Source: Sphingomonas montanisoli (lineage in GTDB: Bacteria; Pseudomonadota; Alphaproteobacteria; Sphingomonadales; Sphingomonadaceae). Taken from it: 64,000 bases of DNA. The stretch's first letter is position 1, and every line of letters begins with the position of its first letter. The position numbers and the translations under genes are program-made. Shown piece by piece: positions 24,634 to 33,575 of this stretch. The DNA lies in the NCBI RefSeq assembly GCF_008274695.1, contig NZ_VTOU01000003.1, positions 186,001 through 250,000 on the forward strand, in the 5' to 3' direction. Under the pieces are notes generated by a model. It ran no database searches and was not told the origin of the DNA. It was given only the letters and a program-made list of their open reading frames with translations.

Positions 24634-25230
24634 CCCCCTCTCGCCGGCCGCAGGCGCAGGCGGCAGGATCAGCCGCACCGCCGCCTCGGCGAGCCATCCG
24701 ATCGCGGCGCCCACCACGACATCGCTCAGATAATGCGCGCCGCGCGGCAACTGGATCGCGCCCGCCGCGGTGGCCGCCGCGTAGCCGACCTGCGCGCTCG
24801 CGGGATAATCACGCGCCACGGCGCGGGCGACTGCGACGGCCCCGGCGGTATGGCCTGAGGGGAAACTATTCTCGCGCTTGGCGGGGCTGTGGCCCTTGCG
24901 CGCATGATAGGTCTCGCCTCCGAGCATGACGAACGGCCGGGTCCGGTCGACATGCTGTTTGACGAGGCTCTTCGCCTGGGTGGCGAGCCAGTGGCTCGCG
25001 AGCATCCGCGCGCCCACCCGGACCACGCGCCCGCGCCGCAGCAGCAGGCCGACCGCGATCGTCGCCGCCGACAGCGCGATCAGCGGCGGCTGATCGGCAA
25101 GCTCGCTGACCTGACCGATCGCCTTGACGACCGAGCTGTCGCGCTTCCCGCCGGTGGCGCGCGCGACGTGCCGGTCGGCGGTCTCGACCTTGCGCTTGCC
25201 GCGCTTTGCCTTGGTCCTGGTGCTCGTCAT
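24427..25230 (-). CDS. PAP2-family phosphatase with extended C terminus
   Basis: A 267-residue ORF from the ATG at 25230. The type-2 phosphatidic acid phosphatase motifs are visible: KQHVDRTRP, the central FPSGHTAG and the last block RGAHYLSDVVVGAAIG. Membrane helices surround them. An N-terminal basic tail (STRTKAKRGKRKVETADRH) is present. After LILPPAPAAGE the sequence is antisense to the 24424-24633 gene and not phosphatase-like, so the natural stop may have been lost by a frameshift near 24640. Likely substrate: undecaprenyl or other lipid phosphates. Confidence 0.85.
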   Translation of the reverse strand: MTSTRTKAKRGKRKVETADRHVARATGGKRDSSVVKAIGQVSELADQPPLIALSAATIAVGLLLRRGRVVRVGARMLASHWLATQAKSLVKQHVDRTRPFVMLGGETYHARKGHSPAKRENSFPSGHTAGAVAVARAVARDYPASAQVGYAAATAAGAIQLPRGAHYLSDVVVGAAIGWLAEAAVRLILPPAPAAGERGSGSRRDATISAVEPLERGEPARDRAPALDAGLVAGERKVADPCRDEQGGLRAIQAFDRERLDEPLFIG

Positions 25231-25322
25231 GCGCTCTCCCGTCGCCCTCCAAGCGCGCGAAGCCGCGAAAAGGTTCGCAACGGGCACGAAAAGGAGGCCG
25301 CATCCGCCTGCTGCCTGCGAGC

Positions 25323-25347
25323 GGACCCGCCGACTCGCTCGCGCGTT
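25323..25347 (+). promoter_or_regulatory. EcfG-type promoter
   Basis: GGACC (25323-25327), 16-base spacer, CGTT (25344-25347), 32 bases before the ATG at 25379. One mismatch in the -35 element. Confidence 0.5.
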
Positions 25348-25378
25348 GAACTTCGGAGAGCTTCAAGAGGAGAGCGAT

Positions 25379-25549
25379 ATGTCCAAGCGCGAACTGATCG
25401 ATACCGGCACCGATAAACGCTATGTGCGCCGCGACGACGAAGGCAAGTTCACCGAGTCGGACGATGTCAGCAAGTCGCTGAGCGCCGACAGTCGGCACGA
25501 CGCCAAGACCATGGCGAAGCCGGGCCAAGGCGACCGCGGCGACGGTTGA
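25379..25549 (+). CDS. Small hydrophilic stress protein, 56 aa
   Basis: A 56-residue charged protein (IDTGTDKRYVRRDDEGKF, ESDDVSKSLSADSRHDAKT) of a type found throughout sphingomonads with the same opening ...LIDTGTDKRYVRRD. AAGAGGAGAG precedes the ATG. No structure or function is known; composition fits an intrinsically disordered protein. Confidence 0.78.
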   Translation: MSKRELIDTGTDKRYVRRDDEGKFTESDDVSKSLSADSRHDAKTMAKPGQGDRGDG

Positions 25550-25567
25550 GGCGCGTCCTGCCGCCGC

Positions 25568-26182
25568 TCAGGCGGCGCGGCGGCCCGTCTCCGACAGGCT
25601 GCGGAAGGTGATCGACCAGCGCGGCACGTCGCCGGGCGCGATGCTGTGCTCCCACAGCTGGCGCACATCGCCGGTCAGATGATAGAGCCCGCGCGGGGTC
25701 AGCGGCGCCGACGCGCGCGCGAAGCCGGAACGGCCTGCGGCGGTCCGCCGCCGCAACCGCAAGGTCGCGGCACTCCCAAGCGACAGCCCGATGACATGCT
25801 CGAACTGGGGACGGTCGCGATGCCATCCGATCCCGGCGCCGGGATCGTAGCGGATGACCAGCGCCTGGACGAGCGCGTCGACCGCAAGGCCGGCCAAGGC
25901 TGCGGCGCGGTCGCGGACCGGCAACAGCCAGTCGGGCATGGGCTCGGTCGGGCCGAAAGCGCCGGTGTCGAAGTCGTAGCGCCATCCAAAGGACGCGGTC
26001 AGTCTCTTGCCTTCCCAACCCTGGAAGCGAAATGGGCTCAGCGCACAAGCGTCGATCGCCGCGATCAGCGCGGCTTCCTCGCCGGACGTCACGACGCCAT
26101 CCCATGCCGACAGCCCCGCGACTCCGCCCTCCGCCGACGGGCCGTCGACGGATGCACCGAAAAGGTCGCTTTGGGTCGCCAC
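25568..26182 (-). CDS. alkB: AlkB-type 2-oxoglutarate/Fe(II) DNA dealkylase
   Basis: A 204-residue AlkB-family dioxygenase. The iron ligands are in GIGWHRDRP (His and Asp) and WEHSI (second His), and the 2-oxoglutarate-binding arginines in RWSITFRSLSE. RLTASFGWRYDFD is the substrate-loop region. AlkB enzymes remove 1-methyladenine and 3-methylcytosine lesions; some members of this sub-branch act on RNA or protein. It starts 2 bases after the preceding hypothetical gene and is co-transcribed with it. Confidence 0.92.
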   Translation of the reverse strand: MATQSDLFGASVDGPSAEGGVAGLSAWDGVVTSGEEAALIAAIDACALSPFRFQGWEGKRLTASFGWRYDFDTGAFGPTEPMPDWLLPVRDRAAALAGLAVDALVQALVIRYDPGAGIGWHRDRPQFEHVIGLSLGSAATLRLRRRTAAGRSGFARASAPLTPRGLYHLTGDVRQLWEHSIAPGDVPRWSITFRSLSETGRRAA

Positions 26183-26184
26183 GG

Positions 26185-26559
26185 TCAGAACGGCATCTCG
26201 GCGATGAAGGCGACGAGGTCGGTGAAGCCCTCCGGATCGAAGACCTGGCCCGTCGGCCCCTCGAGCAGGGTCGCGACCGCGGCAGCTTCCGCCAGATCGG
26301 CGGCGCTGTAGACCAAAGCGTCATCCTGCACCGCACGCCAGCGCAGCAGCGCGGTCACTCGCGCCGCGAGCTTTGCCCCGATCGCCCCCGACGCAGATAC
26401 ACCATCCTCGGCTAAGGCCAGATCCACCGCGGCCTGGATCGCGCCCTCGTCCGGCGCGGACACCGTGTCGAGCCGGGCGAGTGCGCCCGCGATCAGGCTA
26501 ACACGGGCGAGGGGGTCGGCCGGACAGGCGCAGGGCGGCAGGGTGTCGGGTAGGGGCAT
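26185..26559 (-). CDS. Hypothetical protein in the alkB operon
   Basis: A 124-residue protein if started at the ATG at 26559 (a longer form from 26613 would overlap the likely LexA-type box). It is helical and Ala/Leu-rich (DPLARVSLIAGALARLDTV, AAVDLALAEDGVSASGAIG). No family is recognised. Its stop is 2 bases before the alkB start. Confidence 0.65.
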   Translation of the reverse strand: MPLPDTLPPCACPADPLARVSLIAGALARLDTVSAPDEGAIQAAVDLALAEDGVSASGAIGAKLAARVTALLRWRAVQDDALVYSAADLAEAAAVATLLEGPTGQVFDPEGFTDLVAFIAEMPF

Positions 26560-26600
26560 CGACGCAGGACTCGAGGCTGGCAGAAGAAAGCGAATATAGG

Positions 26601-26615
26601 GAACGAAAGGCAAAC
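26601..26615 (-). promoter_or_regulatory. Near-consensus LexA box upstream of the alkB operon
   Basis: GAAC-GAAAGGC-AAAC: 7-base spacing and seven of eight half-site bases match GAAC-N7-GAAC. It lies 42 bases before the ATG at 26559. Confidence 0.4.
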
Positions 26616-26709
26616 CTTCAACGCGGCTCCGGACCGTTCGACCGGCCTGCGGAGAGGCTGCCGCAACAGCTCACAGATATGGTCCCGCCCTGGGCCCGAC
26701 CCAATCGTG

Positions 26710-26766
26710 TTGATGCAGATCAGGAGCCCGGCACGGGCCCGAAACAAAAGCGCCTCGCAGTTGGTT
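26710..26766 (+). promoter_or_regulatory. FNR-like dyad plus EcfG-type promoter
   Basis: TTGAT-GCAG-ATCAG (26710-26723), one of the best dyads in the window, preceded by CAATCGTG. After 17 bases comes GAAAC (26741-26745), a 17-base spacer and GGTT (26763-26766), 51 bases before the ATG at 26818. Confidence 0.6.
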
Positions 26767-26817
26767 GAGGCGCTAACCCGGACAGGCAGATCCGGGCGAC
26801 AGGCAAGGGGAGGATCG

Positions 26818-27015
26818 ATGAAAAGATTCGACGCCGACTATTATGAGCGTCGCGCCGCGCGCGAGCGCGAGCGTGCCGAAAAGGCGACGCCGTGGTTCGC
26901 CGCGATCTTCCTGCGCACCGCCGAGGAGTTTGACCGCCGCGCCGAGCGCTGCCGGGCCGGCACCGCACCCGCCGAACCGCGACGGCTTGTGGGGTCGCGG
27001 CGCGCGCCGGGCTGA
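26818..27015 (+). CDS. Small basic protein, 65 aa
   Basis: A 65-residue protein with an Arg/Glu-rich helix (YYERRAARERERAEKATPWF, FLRTAEEFDRRAERCRAG). AAGGGGAGG precedes the ATG by 6 bases. No family. The dyad and stress promoter upstream indicate that it belongs to the dyad-controlled group. Confidence 0.7.
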   Translation: MKRFDADYYERRAARERERAEKATPWFAAIFLRTAEEFDRRAERCRAGTAPAEPRRLVGSRRAPG

Positions 27016-27043
27016 CAAACCGACGCAGCGACCCTGACCCGTG

Positions 27044-28249
27044 TCAGCCCGCCTGCGCGAGCGCGTAGCGGCGGCAATGTTCAAGATAGCCCGCCTCATG
27101 GCTCGCGATCAGCTCGACGACGCTCTTCCACAGCCACGACGGCGCCTCGATCCCGGCGCCGCGATGGTTGCGCAGGATCTTGAGCCAGGCGGCGCGTTCC
27201 CCCTTGTCCATCTGCCGCGCATGGGCGGCGCCGACGACATAGGCCAGGTAGCGTGCGGCGCGGGTCGCCTCGCGCTTTGTAAATTGGTCGACCTCGAGTT
27301 TCAGATCCTGCGGCAGCAATTCGCGCAGCACCATCGGCTTACCGAGCAGGCGCGTCGCGAGCATCCGCTCGCCCAGATGTGGGGCGAGCGCGCGGGCGCC
27401 CGCGACGACCCGCGCGGCGTGGTCGGCCGGCATCGCCGCATCACGCGCTGCCGGGGCAGCAGCGGGAACTGCTTCCTTCAGATCGACCAGCGCGATCGAA
27501 TCGGGCACGCGCTTTGACCCGCCGACCGCGACGATCGCAGCGTAACGCGCGGTGCCGAGCGAACTGCAGCCCTTCATCCAATAGGCGGCATCGAGCAGCC
27601 GGACCTTGTCCTGCGGATCGCGGTGCGCGAGCGCGAGGATCTGGTCGCGCACCGCTTCGTTCTCGAACAGCCTGCCAAGCGCGTCGCGCTCCCGCGTCGT
27701 CAGCGCCCAGAATTTCTTGCCGAGCGGGATGGTCGGCGCAACATCGTCGAGCCGCTCGGCGGCGAGTTCCTTCCAGCCCCGGCCGAGCGCGCGGCGCCGC
27801 ACGGCGCGGACAACCTCAGGCTCGGGGGCGGCGTCGGCCTCGTCGGACAAGGCGCGCTCATAGCCATCGACCATCTCCTCGATCATCCGCGCGGTGGTGA
27901 CGCCAGGCAGGTCGGAGCCGCGCGCGGCGGTGGCGAGGCTCAGCCCCAGGCGGATCAGGTCGTGCGCGGGGTTGCCGATCACGCACTGGTCTAGGTCGCG
28001 GATCTGGACCGCGACCTGGCCATCGGCATTGGCGATCGGCCCGAGATTGCCGAGATGGCAATCGCCGCAGATCCAGACCGACGGACCCTGTGGCAGCAGG
28101 GCCGCCGACGGGCTCGCGGCAAGCCACTCATAGAATTTGACCGTGTTGCCACGGACATAGGCATGGGTCGAACTCGCCATCTTGAGCAACCGGGTCGCCT
28201 CGAGGCGGCCCTGACGGTCGGACGGTGCGATCGGGACCAGCATGTTCAT
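27044..28249 (-). CDS. DUF2252 family protein
   Basis: A 401-residue DUF2252 protein with the kinase-like pattern of that family: FYEWLAASPSAALLPQGP, then VWICGDCHLGNLGPIANADG (family hallmark CGDxHxxNFG), VAVQIRDLDQCVIGNPAHDL and GCSSLGTARYAAIVAVGG. The start at 28249 has GAAGGTG upstream; MNM allows 28243. Biochemical activity is unknown; the fold resembles aminoglycoside phosphotransferases. It is divergent from the Mfd-like gene with a dyad between them. Confidence 0.9.
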   Translation of the reverse strand: MNMLVPIAPSDRQGRLEATRLLKMASSTHAYVRGNTVKFYEWLAASPSAALLPQGPSVWICGDCHLGNLGPIANADGQVAVQIRDLDQCVIGNPAHDLIRLGLSLATAARGSDLPGVTTARMIEEMVDGYERALSDEADAAPEPEVVRAVRRRALGRGWKELAAERLDDVAPTIPLGKKFWALTTRERDALGRLFENEAVRDQILALAHRDPQDKVRLLDAAYWMKGCSSLGTARYAAIVAVGGSKRVPDSIALVDLKEAVPAAAPAARDAAMPADHAARVVAGARALAPHLGERMLATRLLGKPMVLRELLPQDLKLEVDQFTKREATRAARYLAYVVGAAHARQMDKGERAAWLKILRNHRGAGIEAPSWLWKSVVELIASHEAGYLEHCRRYALAQAG

Positions 28250-28333
28250 CGGCAACACCTTCGTGAGCGGCGGGACTGTTGCTGAAACGTGTCTAGAGCG
28301 CTTCGGGCCCCGGCACACGGCACCGAATCCGCG

Positions 28334-28347
28334 CTGATCTGCATCAA
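28334..28347. promoter_or_regulatory. FNR-like dyad
   Basis: CTGAT-CTGC-ATCAA between the divergent DUF2252 and Mfd-like genes, 86 and 115 bases from their starts. A clear EcfG -35 was not found at the usual distance in either direction; the minus strand has GGGGC-N17-CGTT (28311-28286). Confidence 0.5.
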
Positions 28348-28461
28348 GCCGAATTTTGACGAGGATCGCGGGCCGAGTGCGGCGCTCCCGCGTTCAGGCG
28401 TCTCATCCTCTCGGCGGACTCGCCCGTCCGCCCCCGTTGCAGCCGAAAGCGTCCCTATATC

Positions 28462-31400
28462 ATGCAACTTGCCGAACCCGACGCCACCGAGATCGTCGCA
28501 CCCGCCCGCCTCGCCGAGGATCTGGCGCTGCCGGCGGCGACTGGGCCGACGATGGCGCGGCTCGCAGCGGTGCTCGGCAAAGCGGATGTCATCTGCGTCA
28601 CCCTCGACGAGTCCCGCGCCGAGGCGATCGCCGCCGCGCTCGGCGACGCATGCCCGGGCGCGATCGTCGTCCATCTGCCGGCCCCCGATGGACTGCCCGG
28701 CGAGACAGTGGCGGCATCGCCCGCCAATATCGGCGCGCGCCACGCGGCGCTGGCAGCGCTCACTGCCCGGGGCCGACGCCGCCATGCGCTGATTCTGAGC
28801 GTCGACGCGGCGATGGCCACAGGGCCCGCCGTCGATGGCCTCGGCGCGCCGCTGACGCTCGCCGCAGGCCAGACGATCGACGCCGACGATCTGTGCGCGA
28901 CCCTCGAACGCTTGGGCTACCAGGCCGACGACCGGATCGACGAGCCGGGCGAGATGGCCCGCCGGGGCATGATCGAACTCTTCCCGACGACCGCCCGCCA
29001 TCCGGTGCGGCTCGACATCGCCGACGGCCGGCTCACCGCGATCCGCGGCTTCGACCCGGTCACCCAACGGACTACGGGCGACCTCGAGACGATCGTCATC
29101 GATCCGGCCACGTGGGACGTCGGGCAGCCAGGCGGCACGAGCGCGCTCGCCGTCCTGCCCAAGGCGCGGCTCGCGCTCGACCCCGGCGTCGCGGCGCGCG
29201 GACAGCAGTTGCGCGCACTCGCCAGGGAGACCGGCGCGCGTGGCCTGATCGACGAGGACGCCTGGTTATCGCTGCTCGATCGGCCGCGGCCCGTCGATAT
29301 CCTCCCCAAGGACGAAAGCTCGGCACCGCGCTTCGTCGAGCAGCGCCGGCCCGACCGCGCCGCACTGAGCGCGATCAGCGCATGGCTTGCCGACGGCGAC
29401 CGGGTGATCCTTGCCGGTCGGCCGCGCGACCTGCGCTTCCTCAAAGGCCGGCTCGGTCGCGCCAAGGCGCCGCCACTCGTCGAGGCGGAGGACTGGGCCG
29501 GGGCCCTCAGCGGGCCGAGCGACGCCCTGATCCTGCTCAGCCTGGCGCTCGAGGCGGGCTGGGAGGCGCCCAGCCTCCATGTCATCGCCGCCGCCGACAT
29601 CCTCGGCAGCCGCGCCGGCGGCAACGGGCCCGCACTCCACGCCGCCGACCCGTTGGGTGGCGCGGTCGATTACCGGATAGGTGACGTCATTATCCATGAG
29701 GATCATGGGCTCGGGGTCCTGCTCGGCCTCGAAGCGGTCCAGGTCGGCGACACGACGCAGGACGCAATCCGGATCGGCCATGCGAAGGACACGCAGCGCC
29801 TCGTGCCCATCGAGGAAGCAGACCGGCTGTGGCGCTACGGCGCAGACGCCGAGGCGGTGAGCCTCGACCGGCTCGACGGCACGAGCTGGGTGAAGCGGCG
29901 CGGCGATATCGACGCGCAGGTCGCGCTCACGGCCAAGGCGCTGCTCGGCTTTGCCGCCGACCGCGCAGCCCGCCGGACCGACCCGATCGACCCACCGAGC
30001 GCGCCCTATGAGACCTTCATCGGCCGCTTCCCCTTCGCCGCGACCCGCGACCAGCTGCGCGCGGTTGAGGCGGTGCGCGCCGACCTCGCTAGCGGCACGC
30101 CGATGGACCGGCTGATCGTCGGGGATGTCGGCTATGGCAAGACCGAGGTCGCGCTGCGCGCCGCCGCGATGGTCGCGCTGGCAGGACACCAGGTCGCGCT
30201 TGTCGCCCCCACCACCGTGCTCGCGCGCCAGCATCTCGAGAGCTTCACCCGCCGCTTCGCCGGGCTCGGTCTCCAGGTGGCGGGGCTGTCGCGGCTGTCG
30301 AGCGCGGCCGAGGCCAAGGCGGTCAAGTCGGGCCTCGCCGACGGCTCGATCGCCATCGTCATCGGCACCCAGGCGCTCGCCGCCGACAGCGTCGCCTTCG
30401 CTGATCTCGGCCTCGTCATCATCGACGAGGAACAGCGCTTCGGCGCCGCCGACAAGGCGAAACTCAGGGCCCGCGCCGAGGCCGGCCATGTCCTGACGCT
30501 GACCGCAACCCCGATCCCGCGTACGCTCCAGGGCGCACTCGTCGGGTTGCAGGACCTCTCGGTGATCGCGACGCCGCCCGCCCGGCGCCAACCGATCCGG
30601 ACCGCGACCGGTCCCTTCGACCCCGACCAGGTCAGGGCGGCGCTCCTGCGCGAACGCGCGCGGGGCGGCCAGAGCTTCGTCGTCGTGCCGCGGATCGACG
30701 ATATGGCGGGCCTCGCCGATCAGCTCGCCCGGCTTGTCCCCGACCTCATCGTCCACCAGGCGCATGGCAAGATGGCGGCAGCAAAGGTCGACCAGGCGAT
30801 GGTCGCTTTCGCCGCGGGTCAGGGCGACATCCTGCTTGCGACCAACATCATCGAGGCGGGGCTCGATGTGCCGCGCGCCAACACGATGATCGTGATGCAC
30901 GCCGACCGGTTTGGGCTCGCGCAATTGCACCAGTTGCGTGGCCGGGTCGGTCGCGGCGCCAGGCGCGGCACCATCCTGCTCCTGACCGAACCCGGCCAGG
31001 AGATCGCGCCTGCGACCGCCAAGCGGCTGAAGACGCTCGAAGCGCTTGACCATCTCGGCGCGGGCTTCGCGATCAGCGCGCAGGATCTCGACCAGCGCGG
31101 TGCGGGTGATTTGGTCGGCGAAGACCAGGCCGGGCATGTCCGGCTGATCGGGGTCGATCTTTACCAGCACCTGCTCGCCCGCGCGCTCGCGGTCGCGCGC
31201 GGCGAGGCCGCCGACCGCTGGACGCCCGAATTGCATCTGGGCGAGGACGCCCGCTTCCCCGCCGACTGGATCGCCGAGGAAGAGATCCGGCTCAATCTCT
31301 ATCTGCGGCTCGGCCGCCTCGCCGACGAGGCGGCGGTCGACCAGTTCGCCGAAGAGCTTGAGGACCGTTTCGGCGCGCTCCCCGCACCTGCCCAGCGGCT

Positions 31401-31614
31401 GCTCGCGATCGCGCGGATCCGCCGGCTCGCCTGCGCGGCCCATATCGCCCGGATCGACGCGGGTCCGGCCGCGATTGCGCTCACCCCACGCCCCGACTTC
31501 GAGGGCAACACCAGCGATCTCGAGGCCAAGGGCGATCGCCTGCTGCTGCGCGGCGACCCCGGCCCCGATCCGCTCGCCGCCGTCGCAGCCCTGCTCGAAC
31601 GGGTCACCGCATGA
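28462..31614 (+). CDS. Mfd-like transcription-repair coupling translocase
   Basis: A 1050-residue superfamily-2 translocase, shorter than standard Mfd (about 1150). It has a degenerate UvrB-like N-terminal region (residues 1-400; MIELFPTTARHPVRLDI), an RNA-polymerase-interaction (CarD-like) domain (about 405-480; VIHEDHGLGVLLGLEAVQ), Walker A GDVGYGKT at residue 554, Walker B DEEQRFG, the TATPIPRTLQ motif and a C-terminal TRCF domain. It most likely clears stalled RNA polymerase, as a second copy beside the housekeeping Mfd elsewhere; that copy is assumed, not seen. Its stop overlaps the topoisomerase start (ATGA). Confidence 0.9.
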   Translation: MQLAEPDATEIVAPARLAEDLALPAATGPTMARLAAVLGKADVICVTLDESRAEAIAAALGDACPGAIVVHLPAPDGLPGETVAASPANIGARHAALAALTARGRRRHALILSVDAAMATGPAVDGLGAPLTLAAGQTIDADDLCATLERLGYQADDRIDEPGEMARRGMIELFPTTARHPVRLDIADGRLTAIRGFDPVTQRTTGDLETIVIDPATWDVGQPGGTSALAVLPKARLALDPGVAARGQQLRALARETGARGLIDEDAWLSLLDRPRPVDILPKDESSAPRFVEQRRPDRAALSAISAWLADGDRVILAGRPRDLRFLKGRLGRAKAPPLVEAEDWAGALSGPSDALILLSLALEAGWEAPSLHVIAAADILGSRAGGNGPALHAADPLGGAVDYRIGDVIIHEDHGLGVLLGLEAVQVGDTTQDAIRIGHAKDTQRLVPIEEADRLWRYGADAEAVSLDRLDGTSWVKRRGDIDAQVALTAKALLGFAADRAARRTDPIDPPSAPYETFIGRFPFAATRDQLRAVEAVRADLASGTPMDRLIVGDVGYGKTEVALRAAAMVALAGHQVALVAPTTVLARQHLESFTRRFAGLGLQVAGLSRLSSAAEAKAVKSGLADGSIAIVIGTQALAADSVAFADLGLVIIDEEQRFGAADKAKLRARAEAGHVLTLTATPIPRTLQGALVGLQDLSVIATPPARRQPIRTATGPFDPDQVRAALLRERARGGQSFVVVPRIDDMAGLADQLARLVPDLIVHQAHGKMAAAKVDQAMVAFAAGQGDILLATNIIEAGLDVPRANTMIVMHADRFGLAQLHQLRGRVGRGARRGTILLLTEPGQEIAPATAKRLKTLEALDHLGAGFAISAQDLDQRGAGDLVGEDQAGHVRLIGVDLYQHLLARALAVARGEAADRWTPELHLGEDARFPADWIAEEEIRLNLYLRLGRLADEAAVDQFAEELEDRFGALPAPAQRLLAIARIRRLACAAHIARIDAGPAAIALTPRPDFEGNTSDLEAKGDRLLLRGDPGPDPLAAVAALLERVTA

Positions 31615-32717
31615 GCGCGACCGACGCTAGCGCGATCAGCGCCGCCGAGGAGGCCGGCACGATCGTCGACGCGCAGGACGCCGCCGAACAGGCGGGGCTT
31701 CTCTATGTCACCGACGCCAAGCCCGGGATCAGCCGCCACCCGGCGGGCAAGGGCTTCAAATATCGCCTGCCCAACGGCAAGCCGGTGACCGACGACAAGA
31801 CGCTGACGCGCATCCGCAAACTCGCTATCCCGCCTGCCTATCAGGACGTCTGGATCTGCCCGAGCGCGCGCGGCCATATCCAGGCGACCGGGCGCGACGC
31901 CAAGGGCCGCAAACAATATCGCTATCATGAGACATTTCGCGCGGTCCGCGACAGCACCAAATATGAGCATATGCTCGACTTCGCCGCCACGCTCCCCGCG
32001 ATCCGCCAGGCGGTAGACGCGCATATGGGGCTGAAGGGCCTGCCGCGCGAGAAGGTGCTGGCGACTGTCGTCCGCCTGCTCGAGACGACGATGATCCGCG
32101 TCGGCAATGAGGATTATGCCAAGGCCAACAAGAGCTATGGCCTCACCACCTTGCTCGACCGCCATGTCAAGGTCGAGGGGAGCGAGCTGCGCTTCGCGTT
32201 CAAGGGCAAGAGCGGCAAACAGTGGAAGCTGGGTCTCAAGGACCGCCGCGTCGCGAGGATCGTCAAGGCGAGCCAGGACCTGCCCGGCCAGCATCTCTTC
32301 CAATATCTCGACGAGGCCGGCGAGCGCCATGAGGTCAGCTCGACCGACATCAACGCCTATCTGAAAGAGATTTCGGGCAAGGACATCACCGCCAAGGACT
32401 TCCGGACCTGGAGCGGGACCGTCCTCGCGGCGATGGCGCTCGCCGAATATGAAACCGTCGACAGCGAGGCGGCCGCCAAGAAGAATATCCGGACCGCGAT
32501 CGAAGCGGTGGCCGCCCGGCTCGGCAACACCCCGACCGTCTGCCGCAAATGCTATATCCATCCCGAAATCTTCGAGTCCTATCTCGGCGACGCGCTGATC
32601 CTCGAGGCACGCGCCGAGGTTGAGCAGGCGCTGCGCGACGATGTCGCCGAGCTCAGCCCACAGGAGGCCGTCGTCCTCGCCTTCCTCCAGCGAAGGCTCG
32701 CGGCCAAGGCCGCCTGA
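31611..32717 (+). CDS. DNA topoisomerase IB
   Basis: A 368-residue bacterial (poxvirus-like) type IB topoisomerase. Conserved parts include GFKYRLPNGKPVTDDKTLTR, IQATGRDAKGRKQYRYHE (Arg of the active site), MIRVGNEDYAKANKSYGL, FRTWSGTVLAA and the catalytic Tyr315 in CRKCYIHPEIF. It relaxes supercoils through a 3'-phosphotyrosine link. The ATGA overlap with the Mfd-like gene suggests that the two act together, for example on supercoils ahead of stalled polymerase. Confidence 0.95.
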   Translation: MSATDASAISAAEEAGTIVDAQDAAEQAGLLYVTDAKPGISRHPAGKGFKYRLPNGKPVTDDKTLTRIRKLAIPPAYQDVWICPSARGHIQATGRDAKGRKQYRYHETFRAVRDSTKYEHMLDFAATLPAIRQAVDAHMGLKGLPREKVLATVVRLLETTMIRVGNEDYAKANKSYGLTTLLDRHVKVEGSELRFAFKGKSGKQWKLGLKDRRVARIVKASQDLPGQHLFQYLDEAGERHEVSSTDINAYLKEISGKDITAKDFRTWSGTVLAAMALAEYETVDSEAAAKKNIRTAIEAVAARLGNTPTVCRKCYIHPEIFESYLGDALILEARAEVEQALRDDVAELSPQEAVVLAFLQRRLAAKAA

Positions 32718-32798
32718 CCCGTCCGCGCGCCGATACCCCCCCGCACATCGCTTCCTTCTTTAACGGGCGCCCGCCGCCGCCAACCGGATACCTGCTCC

Positions 32799-33575
32799 AT
32801 GAAACTCGCGATCCACGCCCAGCTCGACTATCAGTTCGAGCATCCGACCGACGTCCTCCTCCAGCTCGAGGCGGCCGCGATCCCGGAACAGCAGATCGAG
32901 GCCGCGCATATCGATATCAGCGAAGGCGAGCATTTCGCCCGTGTCGACGCTCATGACGAGATCGGCGAGCGGATCTGGCTCCGGATTCAGGGACAACTCC
33001 TGATCGACTATAAGGCCACCGTCTCGATCGAGCGGCTGCTGACCGATTGCCTGGCGCTCCCCAAGGTTCCGCCGCACCAGCTGCCGGGCGAGACGGTCCA
33101 ATATCTGATGGCGTCGCGCTATTGCCCGTCGGATCAGTTCCAATGTTTCGTCGACGCCGAGTTCGGCCGGCTCCAGGGCGGCGAACGCGTGATCGCGATG
33201 CGCGACTGGGTCCACAGCCATTTGTCCTATGTGCCAGGTGCGAGCGACAGCGACACCACCGCGCTCGAAACCTTCGTCAAGCGCCAGGGCGTGTGCCGCG
33301 ACTATGCCCATCTGATGATCACCTTGGTCCGCGCGAGCGGTATCCCCGCGCGGCTCGCGAGCGTCTACGCGCTCGGCGTCGAGCCGCAGGATTTCCATGC
33401 GGTCGCCGAGGTCTTCCTCGGCGGCGAATGGCATCTGGTCGACGCGACCGGCATGGCGAAGGAAGCGGCGATGGCGAAGATCGGCATCGGCCGCGACGCC
33501 GCCGACGTCGCCTTCCTGACGGCTTATGGTCTCGCGCGGGTGAACAGCCAGTCGGTCCGGGTCGACGCGGCATGA
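32799..33575 (+). CDS. Transglutaminase-like family protein
   Basis: A 258-residue single-unit transglutaminase-like protein. The triad is Cys166 in RQGVCRDYAHL, His200 in DFHAVAEVFL and Asp215 in HLVDATGM. The N-terminal beta domain (HAQLDYQFEHPTDVLLQLEA) is typical of the group. No signal peptide is present. Its stop overlaps the next start (ATGA), so it forms an operon with the PRC-barrel gene. Confidence 0.9.
   Translation: MKLAIHAQLDYQFEHPTDVLLQLEAAAIPEQQIEAAHIDISEGEHFARVDAHDEIGERIWLRIQGQLLIDYKATVSIERLLTDCLALPKVPPHQLPGETVQYLMASRYCPSDQFQCFVDAEFGRLQGGERVIAMRDWVHSHLSYVPGASDSDTTALETFVKRQGVCRDYAHLMITLVRASGIPARLASVYALGVEPQDFHAVAEVFLGGEWHLVDATGMAKEAAMAKIGIGRDAADVAFLTAYGLARVNSQSVRVDAA

Noticed and set aside
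29266-31443. 725-codon minus-strand frame opposite the Mfd-like gene
   Set aside because: Antisense shadow; the plus strand encodes clear helicase motifs.
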